Shown here: one piece after another, positions 1 to 8,846 of the stretch
Layout of the letters: every line of letters begins with the position of its first letter
Position numbering within the stretch: the stretch's first letter is position 1
From: Pseudomonas fluorescens
GTDB lineage: Bacteria; Pseudomonadota; Gammaproteobacteria; Pseudomonadales; Pseudomonadaceae
Direction of reading: 5' to 3'
Length of the DNA: 64,000 bases
Assembly (NCBI RefSeq): GCF_001307275.1
Contig: NZ_CP012831.1
Coordinates: 372,001-436,000, forward strand
Program-made: the position numbers and the translations under genes
Notes under the pieces: generated by a model
Told to the model about the DNA's origin: nothing
Databases searched by the model: none
Seen by the model: the letters and a program-made list of their open reading frames with translations, nothing else

Positions 1-2
1 TC

Positions 3-77
3 GGGCTCACCGCACTGACCATGATTCTGCTCGACCGGGTCTATGGCCTGGATCGGGTCCTGGTAGGCAAACAATGA
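3..77 (+). CDS. ABC transporter permease, C-terminal end (partial)
   Basis: Only the last 24 codons are inside the window and the gene starts to the left. The tail contains LTMILLDRVYGLDRVLVG, which resembles the cytoplasmic end of PotB/PotC-type inner-membrane permeases. The stop lies 7 bases before the next start, so it is probably the first visible gene of an operon that also encodes an oxidase complex and a PotD-like binding protein. The family call rests on this short tail and on context. Confidence 0.5.
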   Translation, partial: GLTALTMILLDRVYGLDRVLVGKQ

Positions 78-84
78 GGGTGTC

Positions 85-375
85 ATGGCACTGCTGAAAC
101 GACTGGCCGAAGGCGACCGCCCGGCCCTGGACTTCACCCTCGACGGCCAGCCCGCCACCGGGCTGCTGGGGGACACGCTGCTGACCGCCGTGCTGACCTG
201 CAGCGAACACCTGCGCGGCAGTGACTTCAGCGCCGAGCCCCGGGCCGGCTTCTGCCTGATGGGCGCCTGCCAGGACTGCTGGGTGCGCCTGGGCGACGGC
301 CGCCGCGTACGCGCCTGCTCGACCCTGCTCGAAGCCGGGCAGCACATTAGCCGCGAACCGGGGCGCCAGGTATGA
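85..375 (+). CDS. (2Fe-2S)-binding subunit, HcnA / opine oxidase small-subunit like
   Basis: A 96-residue ferredoxin-like subunit. The cluster-binding loop CLMGACQDC is visible at about residues 57-65, with a further Cys at about 78 (RACST). The length and the following two flavoprotein genes match the small subunit of HcnABC hydrogen cyanide synthase and of octopine/nopaline oxidases, where it passes electrons from the flavins towards the respiratory chain. A GAGGG motif precedes the ATG. The ABC genes on both sides suggest oxidation of an imported amine or amino-acid derivative. HCN formation cannot be claimed from sequence. Confidence 0.85.
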   Translation: MALLKRLAEGDRPALDFTLDGQPATGLLGDTLLTAVLTCSEHLRGSDFSAEPRAGFCLMGACQDCWVRLGDGRRVRACSTLLEAGQHISREPGRQV

Positions 376-398
376 ACATTGTCGACAGGCATGGCCTC

Positions 399-491
399 AT
401 CGCGAGCAAGCTCGCTCCCACAGGGGATTTGCGGCGTGCACAAAACCAATATCCACAACAGATCCCATGTGGGAGCGAGCTTGCTCGCGAT
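399..491. repeat. REP doublet inside the oxidase operon
   Basis: Two inverted REP units face each other: ATCGCGAGCAAGCTCGCTCC on the left and the reverse form on the right, about 50 bases apart. It fills the gap between the first and second oxidase-subunit genes. It may form a hairpin in the mRNA and alter the subunit ratio; that effect is inference. Confidence 0.9.
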
Positions 492-541
492 GACCGTTTC
501 GACAACCCCACACATCCCCCGGCCCTGCCCGTGAGGTGGCG

Positions 542-1897
542 ATGAAACCGATAGCCATCATCGGCGCCGGCCCGGCCGGTATCCGCGCCGCGCAGACCCT
601 GGTCGCCCACGGCCTGTACCCGGTCCTGCTGGACGAAGCCGCTCGCGGTGGCGGGCAGATCTATCGGCGCCAACCGGCCAATTTCAAGCGCTCGCCTAGC
701 GAGCTCTATGGCTTCGAAGCGCACAAGGCCAACGCCGTCCACCAGACGCTTGACGCGTTGCGCAAACAGCTCGATTACCGTCCCGACACCCTGGTGTGGA
801 ACGCCGAGGCCGGCCTGCTCGATACCCTGCATGAAGGCCGCGCCGACCGCCTCGAGTACGCCAGCGTGATCGTCGCAACCGGCGCCACCGACCGGATCCT
901 GCCCGTGCCGGGATGGACCCTGCCCGGGGTATACAGCCTGGGCGCGGCGCAGATTGCCCTGAAGTTCCAGGGCTGCGCCATCGGCGAACGGGTGGTGTTC
1001 GCTGGCAGCGGTCCCTTGTTGTATCTGGTGGCCTATCAATACGCCCGGGCCGGCGCCAATGTGGTCGCCGTCCTCGACAGCTCGCCCTTTGGCGCCCAAG
1101 TCCGCGCCCTGCCCGGCCTGCTGGCACAACCGGCCACCCTCGCCAAGGGCCTCTACTACCGCGCCTGGCTGGCCGCCCGCGGCATCGCCGTGCATCAAGG
1201 CGCGAGCCTGACACATCTGGATGGAGAACGTCGGGTGCAGTCGCTGCAATGGCGCAATGCAAGCGGTAAACACACCCTCGACTGTGACGCGGTGGCCTTC
1301 GCCCACGGCTTGCGCAGCGAAACCCAACTGGCCGACCTGCTGGGCTGTGCGTTTACCTGGAACGCCCTCAACCGCGCCTGGCTGCCTCAACGAGACCACG
1401 CCGGGCGCAGCAGCGTGCCGGGGATTTACCTGGCCGGTGACGGCGCCGGGATCATGGGCGCCGACGCGGCGCAATTGGCCGGTGAACGGGCGGCCCTGGC
1501 CTTGCTCGAAGACCTCGGCTACTCGACCGACCCGCAGCGTTGCACGCAACTGGAAGAAACCCTTGAACGCATCGGCCGATTCCGGGAAGGCCTGGAGCGC
1601 GCCTTTGCCTTTCCTGAACACTGGGCCGCCGACGCAGCCGATCACCTGATGATCTGCCGCTGCGAAGAAGTCAGCGCGGGCGATATCCGCCGGGTAGTGG
1701 GCGAAGGCCATTGGGAGATCAACCGGGTCAAGGCCCATTGCCGGGTCGGCATGGGCCGCTGCCAGGGGCGGATGTGCGGCGCCGCTGCCGCGGAAATCAT
1801 TGCCTGCGAAAGTGGCCGCGCCGTCGCCAGCATCGGCCGCTTGCGGGCCCAGGCGCCGATCAAGCCCGTGCCGTTCGGCCTGGAGGTCGAGCCATGA
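542..1897 (+). CDS. NAD(P)/FAD-dependent oxidoreductase, HcnB / OoxA-like subunit
   Basis: A 451-residue pyridine-nucleotide-disulfide oxidoreductase-type flavoprotein. The dinucleotide motif GAGPAG is near residue 9, a second nucleotide site (VVFAGSGPLLY) near 155, and a C-terminal BFD-like [2Fe-2S] segment starts at CRCEEVSAGDI and continues through KAHCRVGMGRCQGRMC. That architecture is typical of HcnB and of the A subunits of opine and D-amino-acid dehydrogenase complexes. The ATG at 542 is preferred over a GTG two codons upstream because GAGGTGG lies just before it. Its stop overlaps the next start by four bases, so the two are translationally coupled. Confidence 0.88.
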   Translation: MKPIAIIGAGPAGIRAAQTLVAHGLYPVLLDEAARGGGQIYRRQPANFKRSPSELYGFEAHKANAVHQTLDALRKQLDYRPDTLVWNAEAGLLDTLHEGRADRLEYASVIVATGATDRILPVPGWTLPGVYSLGAAQIALKFQGCAIGERVVFAGSGPLLYLVAYQYARAGANVVAVLDSSPFGAQVRALPGLLAQPATLAKGLYYRAWLAARGIAVHQGASLTHLDGERRVQSLQWRNASGKHTLDCDAVAFAHGLRSETQLADLLGCAFTWNALNRAWLPQRDHAGRSSVPGIYLAGDGAGIMGADAAQLAGERAALALLEDLGYSTDPQRCTQLEETLERIGRFREGLERAFAFPEHWAADAADHLMICRCEEVSAGDIRRVVGEGHWEINRVKAHCRVGMGRCQGRMCGAAAAEIIACESGRAVASIGRLRAQAPIKPVPFGLEVEP

Positions 1898-3009
1898 TCG
1901 AAGTGGATGCAGTGATCATTGGTGGCGGTATCGTCGGCGCCTCGGCCGCGTTGTTCCTGAGCCAGGCCGGACGCCGGGTGGCGTTGCTGGAGCGCGACTT
2001 CTGCGGCTCGCACTCCAGCGGCGTGAACTACGGCGGTGTGCGCCGCCAGGGCCGCCCCCTGTCGCAACTGCCCCTGTCGCAACGGGCCCATGAAATCTGG
2101 CGCCAGTTGCCCCAGTTGATCGGCATCGACGGCGAGTACCAGCGCAGCGGTCATCTGAAGCTGGCCCGCAGTGCTGAAGACCTGCAAGCGCTGCACGACT
2201 ACGCCGTCGCCAGCCAAGGCTTCGGCCTGGAGTTGCAACTGCTCGATCGCACCACCCTGCGCCGGCGTTTTCCGTGGGTCGGCACCGTCGCGGTCGGGGC
2301 GTCGCTGTGCCCGGATGACGGCCATGCCAATCCACGCCTGGTATCCCCAGCCTTTGCCCAGGCCGCTCGCCGGCAGGGGGCGCAAGTCCATGAACAATGC
2401 ACCGTCAGCACCGTGCTGCACGACGGCCAACGCTTTGTCGTACACACCGCAGCGGGCCTGACGTTCCACGCGCCCTGGCTGCTGAACTGCGCCGGAGCCT
2501 GGGCCAGCCAGTTCGCCGCGCAATTCGGCGAAGCGGTACCGATGCACGCCGGGCACCCGGCGATGCTGGTCACCGAACCCTTGCCCCTGATCATGGACGC
2601 CAGCACCGGCGTCGAGGGTGGCGGTATCTACGCCCGCCAGGTCTCGCGCGGCAACTGCGTACTGGGAGGCGGCCAAGGCTTTGCCCTGGATGCCGCTCGC
2701 GCCCGGCCCGGCCAGAACGCCGTGCTGGAAATCCTGCGCCAGGCCGTCGAGCTCTACCCGTTTTTGGAAGGCGCCCAGGCGATTCGGACCTGGAGCGGCA
2801 CCGAAGGTTACCTGCCCGATCGCCAACCGGTGATCGGCCACAGCAGCACCCAGCCCGGCCTATTGCACGCGTTCGGCTTTGCCGGCGCGGGCTTCCAGAT
2901 CGGCCCGGCGGTGGGCCAGGCGCTCACCGAGATCATCTGCAGCGGGGCTTCGACCACGCCGCTGGATGCGTTTTCCATCACCCGGTTTCACTCCATCTCC
3001 GTTGCTTGA
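1894..3009 (+). CDS. FAD-dependent amine/amino-acid oxidase subunit (DAO fold), HcnC / OoxB-like
   Basis: A 371-residue member of the D-amino-acid oxidase/glycine oxidase family. The Rossmann motif IIGGGIVGASAA is at about residues 7-18. The C-terminal segment WSGTEGYLPDRQPVIG followed by GFAGAGFQIGPAVG is the conserved FAD/substrate region. By analogy it is the substrate-oxidising subunit of the heterotrimer. The ATG overlaps the previous stop as ATGA. Glycine, sarcosine, proline or opines are possible substrates; the sequence does not decide. Confidence 0.87.
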   Translation: MIEVDAVIIGGGIVGASAALFLSQAGRRVALLERDFCGSHSSGVNYGGVRRQGRPLSQLPLSQRAHEIWRQLPQLIGIDGEYQRSGHLKLARSAEDLQALHDYAVASQGFGLELQLLDRTTLRRRFPWVGTVAVGASLCPDDGHANPRLVSPAFAQAARRQGAQVHEQCTVSTVLHDGQRFVVHTAAGLTFHAPWLLNCAGAWASQFAAQFGEAVPMHAGHPAMLVTEPLPLIMDASTGVEGGGIYARQVSRGNCVLGGGQGFALDAARARPGQNAVLEILRQAVELYPFLEGAQAIRTWSGTEGYLPDRQPVIGHSSTQPGLLHAFGFAGAGFQIGPAVGQALTEIICSGASTTPLDAFSITRFHSISVA

Positions 3010-3027
3010 TAGAGGAAGGTCGCGCCA

Positions 3028-4089
3028 ATGAATAACGTCAAACGCAGTGCACTGTTCGGTTTCTGCTCGCTGGGCTCCGCTTGCCTGGGCGCCCTGTTCC
3101 CGGTCACCCAGGCGTTGGCCGAGCCGACGCTTTACCTGGGCATGAACGGCGGCACCATGGAGCGGCTCTACGCCGACAAGGTCTTGCCGGCGTTCGAGAA
3201 AGCCAACAATATCAAAGTGGTCATCGTGCCCGGCACCTCCGCCGACATCCTGGCGAAAGTCCAGGCCAGCAAAGGCAACCCGCAGATGCACGTGATGTTT
3301 CTCGATGACGGCATCATGTACCGCGCCATCGCCATGGGGCTCTGCGACAAGCTCGAGGACAGCCCGACCCTGGCGCAGATCCCGGCCAAGGGGCGTATCA
3401 AGGATCAGGCCGTGGCCGTCAGCCTCGGGGTGACGGGGCTGGCCTACAACACGCGGCTGTTCAAGGAAAAAGGCTGGAATACGCCCACTTCATGGATGGA
3501 CCTGGCCGATCCGCGCTTCAAGGACAAAGTGGTGTTCCAGTCGATGGCCTCGTCCACCTTCGGCCTGCACGGCTTTTTGATGTTCAACCGGATCCAGGGC
3601 GGCAGCGAAACCGACGTCGAGCCAGGTTTCAAGGCGTGGCCGAACACGGTGGGGCGCAACGTGCTGGAGTACATCCCGAGCTCGGCGAAGATATCCGAAA
3701 TGCTACAGACCGACGAAGCCGCGCTGTTCCCACTGACACCGACCCAGGTGACCGCGCTGAAACTCAAGGGCATGCCCGTCGAATATGCCCAGCCGAAGGA
3801 AGGCGCCGTGGTCCTCAACGTCGCCGAATGCACCATCGCGCAAAACACCCAGCCGGAACTGGCGCAAAAGCTCGCCGCTTTCCTGCTGACCCCGCAAGCC
3901 CAGGCCATTGCCCTGGAAGAAGGCGACCAGATTCCTTCCAACCCCAACACCCCGACCACCGACAAGACCCGTGGCCAGGTGGAGGCGATGAAGCAATACC
4001 TGGAAACAGCGATTGCCGTGGATTGGGACCAGGTCAACGAACAACGCCCGGCCTGGAACGCCCGTTGGAACCGCAGCATCGAGCGCTAG
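3028..4089 (+). CDS. ABC transporter substrate-binding protein, PotD-like
   Basis: A 353-residue periplasmic binding protein. The N-terminus has a signal peptide (hydrophobic stretch about 8-28, cleavage probably after TQALA). The mature part begins with LYLGMNGGTMERLYADKVLP and has the bilobed pattern of spermidine/putrescine/iron-type class II binding proteins, including LGVTGLAYNTRLF. It starts 18 bases after the oxidase gene with a GAGGAAGG ribosome site. It should deliver the substrate of the adjacent permease and oxidase. The ligand is unknown. Confidence 0.88.
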   Translation: MNNVKRSALFGFCSLGSACLGALFPVTQALAEPTLYLGMNGGTMERLYADKVLPAFEKANNIKVVIVPGTSADILAKVQASKGNPQMHVMFLDDGIMYRAIAMGLCDKLEDSPTLAQIPAKGRIKDQAVAVSLGVTGLAYNTRLFKEKGWNTPTSWMDLADPRFKDKVVFQSMASSTFGLHGFLMFNRIQGGSETDVEPGFKAWPNTVGRNVLEYIPSSAKISEMLQTDEAALFPLTPTQVTALKLKGMPVEYAQPKEGAVVLNVAECTIAQNTQPELAQKLAAFLLTPQAQAIALEEGDQIPSNPNTPTTDKTRGQVEAMKQYLETAIAVDWDQVNEQRPAWNARWNRSIER

Positions 4090-4136
4090 CCCGATTGACT
4101 GTGGCCAGCGGAGCAGCACTGTTATGGAAAAACTGC

Positions 4137-4224
4137 TGTGGGAGCAAGGCTTGCCCGCGATGCAGGCGCCTCGTTTTCTCAGAGACCCCGTCGTCTTCAT
4201 CGCGGGCAAGCCTTGCTCCCACAG
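4137..4224. repeat. REP doublet
   Basis: Inverted pair of the variant GTGGGAGCAAGGCTTGCCCGC and its complement, separated by about 35 bases, after the binding-protein gene. Confidence 0.88.
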
Positions 4225-4322
4225 ATAAATCCCCTCGCCACAGGGTGTTGTACTGAGCTGATTATTGGTTAACTGTCCGGCTACGGGCGCCAGCCCCCTC
4301 TTGATCAACAGCGAACCCTGCC

Positions 4323-5648
4323 ATGCACACCCTCGCCCAACTACGCGCCGGCCAGCTCTCGGGCACTACCCGGCTGGACCTGGCCTGCGGCTTGACGGAG
4401 TTTCCCCGGGAAATCTTCGAGCTGGCCGACTCCCTCGAGATCCTCAACCTCAGCGGCAATCAGTTGGACACACTGCCCGACGACCTGCATCGGCTGACTC
4501 GCCTGCGCGTGCTGTTCTGTTCCGACAACCGCTTCACTGAACTGCCCGAATGCCTGGGCCGTTGCAACGCGTTGACCATGGTCGGTTTCAAGGCCAACCG
4601 CATCACCCGCGTCACGGGCGCCGCGCTGCCACCACAGCTGCGCTGGCTGATCCTGACCGACAACGACGTCAGCCACTTGCCGGACGAGCTGGGCCAACGC
4701 CCACACCTGCAAAAACTGATGCTGGCCGGCAACCGTTTGCAGCAGTTACCGGCGAGCCTGGGCCAGTGTCATCGCCTGGAACTGCTGCGCATCGCCGCCA
4801 ACCAACTGACCGAACTGCCGCAATGGTTGCTGGAGCTGCCGAGCCTCAGTTGGCTGGCCTACGCCGGCAACCCACTGGAAACCCAGGCCGATGCCGCAGC
4901 CTTGAACACCACGACGCTCATCGACTGGTCGCAACTGACGCTGCAACGACAATTGGGCGAAGGCGCCTCCGGGGTGATTCACCAAGCGCTCTGGCAGACG
5001 CCCGGCCAGGTGGCTCGAAACGTCGCGGTGAAGCTGTACAAAGGCCAGATGACCAGCGACGGCTCACCCCTGCATGAAATGCATGCCTGCGTCACGGCCG
5101 GTCGACACCCGAACCTGATTGACGTGTTGGGTCAGGTCGCCGGGCACCCCGAGCAACAGGCCGGGCTGATCATGGCACTGATCGAACCCAGCTATCGCAA
5201 CCTCGCCGGGCTGCCGAGCCTGGCGTCATGCACCCGCGACGTGTATGCCGATGAACTGCGCCTGAGCGCCCCGGTGGCCTTGCGCATCGCCCACGGCATC
5301 GCCTCGGTGGCGGCGCACCTGCACCATCAGGGCATCACCCATGGGGATCTGTACGGGCACAATATCCTCTGCAATGACCAGGGCGATTGCCGGCTGGGGG
5401 ACTTTGGCGCGGCGTCGTTCCACGCCACGGCCGACACCGTGCAAACCCGCGCACTGCAACGCATCGAGGTGCGGGCCTTCGCAATCTTGCTGGGGGAATT
5501 GCTGGCGCGGATCGAACCGGCGCCCAGTGCCGTGGAGTTGGCAACGTTGCAGGAGCTGCAGGCACGCTGCTGTCAGCCAGACGTGCTGGCACGGCCGGGT
5601 TTTGATGAGATTGAAAGGTTGCTCAGCGAGTTCAAACACATCGACTAA
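4323..5648 (+). CDS. Leucine-rich-repeat protein fused to a protein-kinase domain
   Basis: A 441-residue protein of two parts. Residues about 15-200 carry LRR units with the pattern LxxLxLxxNxLxxLPxxL (for example LEILNLSGNQLDTLP). Residues about 205-440 form a Ser/Thr-kinase-like domain: glycine loop LGEGASGVIH, AVKLYKG for the ATP-binding lysine, HGDLYGHNILCN for the catalytic loop and LGDFGAAS for the DFG motif. All key kinase residues are therefore present. There is no signal peptide or membrane segment, so it is probably cytoplasmic. Such fusions resemble eukaryotic receptor kinases and some effectors. No partner gene is adjacent and the target is unknown. Confidence 0.88.
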   Translation: MHTLAQLRAGQLSGTTRLDLACGLTEFPREIFELADSLEILNLSGNQLDTLPDDLHRLTRLRVLFCSDNRFTELPECLGRCNALTMVGFKANRITRVTGAALPPQLRWLILTDNDVSHLPDELGQRPHLQKLMLAGNRLQQLPASLGQCHRLELLRIAANQLTELPQWLLELPSLSWLAYAGNPLETQADAAALNTTTLIDWSQLTLQRQLGEGASGVIHQALWQTPGQVARNVAVKLYKGQMTSDGSPLHEMHACVTAGRHPNLIDVLGQVAGHPEQQAGLIMALIEPSYRNLAGLPSLASCTRDVYADELRLSAPVALRIAHGIASVAAHLHHQGITHGDLYGHNILCNDQGDCRLGDFGAASFHATADTVQTRALQRIEVRAFAILLGELLARIEPAPSAVELATLQELQARCCQPDVLARPGFDEIERLLSEFKHID

Positions 5649-5701
5649 ACCAGCACCCCAAACTAACAAACACACGACTTATTGTGACGAGGGGATTTAT
5701 C

Positions 5702-5789
5702 TGTGGGAGCAAGGCTTGCCCGCGATGAAGACGGCGCGGTCTCTGAAAAAACGAGATCTGCGCATCGCGGGCAAGCCTTGCTCCCACAG
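5702..5789. repeat. REP doublet
   Basis: Same GCAAGGCTTGCCCGCGATG variant as the doublet at 4.1 kb, in inverted pair form, between convergent genes where it may also act as a transcription-end hairpin. Confidence 0.88.
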
Positions 5790-5836
5790 AGTGAACCGCA
5801 CCCAAGGATAAATCCCCTCGCCACAGGGGGTAGTGC

Positions 5837-6541
5837 TTAACCCGCCAACCCGACAAACATGTCCTGCACGTCATCATGGTTGTCGAGGCCTTCGAGGAAG
5901 GCTTCGACTTCAGCCATCTGCTCGTCGGTCAAGCCGCTGACCGGGTTCTTCGGCTGGTAGCCCAGCTTGGCCGACAACACGGTGAAGCCCTGCTCCGGCA
6001 ACGCCTTCTGCACGGCATCGAGGTCGGCGGGATCGGTGAGGAACAACGTCGCGCCGTCTTCGCCCGGCTCGAAATCCTGGGCACCGGCCTCGATGGCGGC
6101 CATTTCCGGATCGGCGTCCGGGCTGTCCGGCGCGGCTTCGATCATGCCGACATGGTTGAAGTCCCACGCCACCGAACCCGAGGCGCCCAGTTGGCCCTTG
6201 CGGAACGCGACGCGAATTTCAGCGACGGTACGGTTGATGTTATCGGTCACGCATTCAACAATCAGCGGCACCTGGTGCGGCGCGAACCCTTCGTAGGTGA
6301 CGCGGTGGTATTGCACGGTTTCACCGAGCTGGCCGGAACCTTTCTTGATCGCACGTTCCAGGGTCTCGCGGGGCATCGAGGCCTTCTTCGCCTGCTCGAC
6401 CACCAGACGCAAGTGCGCGTTGGTCGCGGTATCAGCACCGTTGCGCGCGGCAATGGTGATTTCCTTCACCAGTTTGCCGAAGATCTTGCCCTTGGCGTTG
6501 GCAGCCGCTTCTTTGTGTTTAACCTTCCACTGTGCGCCCAT
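5837..6541 (-). CDS. YebC/PmpR-family DNA-binding regulator
   Basis: A 234-residue member of the YebC/PmpR family. The start [23 protein letters not shown] and the segment [15 protein letters not shown] [23 protein letters not shown] are diagnostic. Family members are three-domain cytoplasmic proteins; some bind promoters (PmpR in the PQS circuit) and some act as translation factors for polyproline stalls. Pseudomonads usually carry two YebC copies. This one is not next to the ruvC locus, so it is likely the second (YeeN-like) paralogue. It is monocistronic and convergent with the LRR-kinase gene. Confidence 0.88.
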   Translation of the reverse strand: MGAQWKVKHKEAAANAKGKIFGKLVKEITIAARNGADTATNAHLRLVVEQAKKASMPRETLERAIKKGSGQLGETVQYHRVTYEGFAPHQVPLIVECVTDNINRTVAEIRVAFRKGQLGASGSVAWDFNHVGMIEAAPDSPDADPEMAAIEAGAQDFEPGEDGATLFLTDPADLDAVQKALPEQGFTVLSAKLGYQPKNPVSGLTDEQMAEVEAFLEGLDNHDDVQDMFVGLAG

Positions 6542-6760
6542 TACTCACTCTCTTGTCTGACGCGCCGAGACATCTGCCGGCCGGCGCTGTGGCGCAAGTT
6601 TATACGGCCTAAACCGGCTGATCGACCAAAAAATTCACCGTGCCGGATCGACATTTTCACAGTGTGTTGTAGGGCTTTTCTGAAATAGCGGCTCGCAAGC
6701 ACCGTTCCCCCCCGTGGTTTCGTACCCTCTGGGCCTCTGTCCCTGCCAGTAGGAGGCGCG

Positions 6761-8167
6761 ATGCGCAACGACACGGAAAGTCCCTTCAGCCTGACGCTCA
6801 CGCAAAACGACTTGCAGCTGCAAGTCTTGCGCTTCAATGGCCGCGAAGCCCTCAACCAGCCGTACCGCTTTGACCTCGAACTGATCGGCCTGGCCCCACC
6901 GATAAACCCCGACCTGCTGTTGGGGCATCCGGCGTTCCTGCGCCTGGACGGCGAGTCGGGCATCCATGGGATTGTCCACAGCGTCAGCCTGAGTGCCTCG
7001 GCACCGCGGCGCATCGGCTACCGCTTGACGTTGGTGCCCTACCTGCTGCGATTGGAACAAGGCCCGCGGCGCCGGGTTTTCCATCGGCTCAGCGTGGTGC
7101 AACTGCTGCAACGCCTGCTGGAAGACAACGCTCTGCCCGCCGACAGTTACCGTTTCGAGCTGCCCCATGGGCAGTATCCGTGTCGCCCATTCTGCATCCA
7201 GTACGACGAAAGCGACCTGGCCCTCCTGCAACGCCTGTGTGAGGAAGAAGGCATTCATTACCACTTCGAACACACTCCCCAGGGCCACGTCCTGGTGTTT
7301 GCCGAAGACCCGAAGAGTTTCCCCGCGCGCCCCATCGAGCTGCCCCTGCGCCCGAACGACAACTCGATACCGGCCATCAAGCGCTTGTATTTGCGCCACC
7401 ACGCGATGGTACCTGGCGTGCCTGTCGGGTTCCGTGACCGGGCCGAGACCGAAACCGAGGCCCCGGCGGCGAATCAACCCCTCGAGCAGATCGACCATGA
7501 GGCCATGCACCGCGACCCGGCCTTGACTCACCGTTACCAGGCCGGACGCCGCCATCTGGAACGGTTGCGCTGTCGACAACGGGAAATCCATGGCCACAGT
7601 GATCAATCGGCCCTGCACGGCGGCGACATCGTGCAGATCTGCGAACACCCGGTTTCCACCTTCAACGATCAATGGCTGATCACCGAGGTCCAGCATCGCG
7701 GGCGGCAGTTTTCGATCCTTGAACCGGACCTGCCCACCACACCGTCGGCCCGTGACTACCGCAACCGCTTCACCGCCATCCCCTGGTCCACCGTGTTCAG
7801 GCCGGCCCTCAAGCATCCCAAACCGTGCATTCCCGGGTATCACCTGGCCCATGTACTCGGCCGCACCGGCCAGCCGGCCCCATTCGATGAGCGCGGCCAC
7901 GTGAGTGTCAGCCTCTGGGCGCCGGACCAGGAAGGCATCACGCTGCCCGTGTCACGACTGACGCTGGGCGACAGCCCTCCCCTGATGGCCGGCAGCGAAG
8001 TGCTGGTGAGCTTTCTCGATGGCGACCCCGACCGACCGGTGCTGTGCCCAGGGGCTGTCGATACCGGCGCAGGACACGCCGCCGCCCCACCGAAACCGTC
8101 CCGTGGCAATCACGAGGCCGGGCTGCTGTTGGACTGGCTGCTGAACCCGCCAGACTTCACACCCTGA
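6761..8167 (+). CDS. Short type VI secretion tip protein, VgrG family
   Basis: A 468-residue protein with the gp27-like N-terminus of VgrG (about 8-330, including YDESDLALLQRLCEEEGIHYHFEH) and the gp5-type OB fold at about 370-450 (GRTGQPAPFDERGHVSVSLWAP). VgrG trimers form the spike of the T6SS needle. It ends soon after the OB fold and lacks the usual C-terminal beta-helix, so it is about 150-200 residues shorter than typical VgrG. A clear AGGAGG site precedes the ATG. No T6SS structural genes or recognisable effector lie nearby, making it an orphan. It could be a functional short spike or a truncated relic. Confidence 0.8.
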   Translation: MRNDTESPFSLTLTQNDLQLQVLRFNGREALNQPYRFDLELIGLAPPINPDLLLGHPAFLRLDGESGIHGIVHSVSLSASAPRRIGYRLTLVPYLLRLEQGPRRRVFHRLSVVQLLQRLLEDNALPADSYRFELPHGQYPCRPFCIQYDESDLALLQRLCEEEGIHYHFEHTPQGHVLVFAEDPKSFPARPIELPLRPNDNSIPAIKRLYLRHHAMVPGVPVGFRDRAETETEAPAANQPLEQIDHEAMHRDPALTHRYQAGRRHLERLRCRQREIHGHSDQSALHGGDIVQICEHPVSTFNDQWLITEVQHRGRQFSILEPDLPTTPSARDYRNRFTAIPWSTVFRPALKHPKPCIPGYHLAHVLGRTGQPAPFDERGHVSVSLWAPDQEGITLPVSRLTLGDSPPLMAGSEVLVSFLDGDPDRPVLCPGAVDTGAGHAAAPPKPSRGNHEAGLLLDWLLNPPDFTP

Positions 8168-8290
8168 TCCTGCCTTTTGGCTTCTTGCCGGCAAACCTGA
8201 TCTGGCTCATGCAAACCCAGCGAAACGGGCTTACAGTAAAGACACGCCGCGCTAGACGGCGCTCTGCACTGATTGTTGGAGATACCCGCA

Positions 8291-8839
8291 ATGCCCTGGA
8301 AAAACTCGGAAAGCCGCTACAGTACCGTCACGGTAACCTTGCATTGGCTGATGCTGGTCCTGCTGGCCGTGGTTTATGCCTGCATTGAGCTGCGGGGAAT
8401 TTTTCCCAAGGGCAGCGGCGGCCGGACATTGATCAAGGAAGCGCATTTCATGCTCGGCCTGACGGTGTTCGTGTTGGTCTGGCTGCGCCTGTTCGCCCGC
8501 AGCATGGGCAAGGCACCGGCGATTTTCCCGGCATCGCCTGCCTGGCAAACCATCCTCGCCCGCCTGATGCACTGGGCACTGTACCTGTTCATGATCGCCA
8601 TGCCGCTGCTGGGCTGGCTGATCACCAGCGCCGAAGGGCACCAGGTGATGTTCTACGGTTTCGATCTGCCGTTGCTCATCGATCAAGACAAGGAGTTCGC
8701 CAAGCAACTGGAAGGCTGGCACGTGCTGGGCGGCACCATCGGCTATTGGTTGATTGGCCTGCATGCCTTGGCGGGGCTGTATCACCACTACGTGGTACGG
8801 GACAACACGCTGCTGCGGATGATGCCCAAACGCGGCTGA
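8291..8839 (+). CDS. Cytochrome b561-type membrane protein
   Basis: A 182-residue four-helix membrane protein of the prokaryotic cytochrome b561 family (YceJ/CybB). It has haem-ligand histidines in helix 1 (VTLHWLMLVLLA), helix 2 (EAHFMLGLTVF), helix 3 (LMHWALYLFMIA) and helix 4 (LIGLHALAGLYHHYV). It is expected to move electrons between quinol and an acceptor in the inner membrane. The ATG at 8291 is preferred over an upstream TTG because TTGGAGA is suitably placed. It ends 8 bases from the convergent deaminase-family gene. Confidence 0.87.
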   Translation: MPWKNSESRYSTVTVTLHWLMLVLLAVVYACIELRGIFPKGSGGRTLIKEAHFMLGLTVFVLVWLRLFARSMGKAPAIFPASPAWQTILARLMHWALYLFMIAMPLLGWLITSAEGHQVMFYGFDLPLLIDQDKEFAKQLEGWHVLGGTIGYWLIGLHALAGLYHHYVVRDNTLLRMMPKRG

Positions 8840-8846
8840 TCGACCG

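Noticed and set aside
536..541. GTG two codons upstream as start of the HcnB-like gene
   Set aside because: The ribosome site GAGGTGG overlaps it and fits the ATG at 542.
85..3009. True hydrogen cyanide synthase hcnABC
   Set aside because: ABC-transport genes flank it and many HcnABC-like oxidases act on other substrates; sequence alone does not support HCN synthesis.
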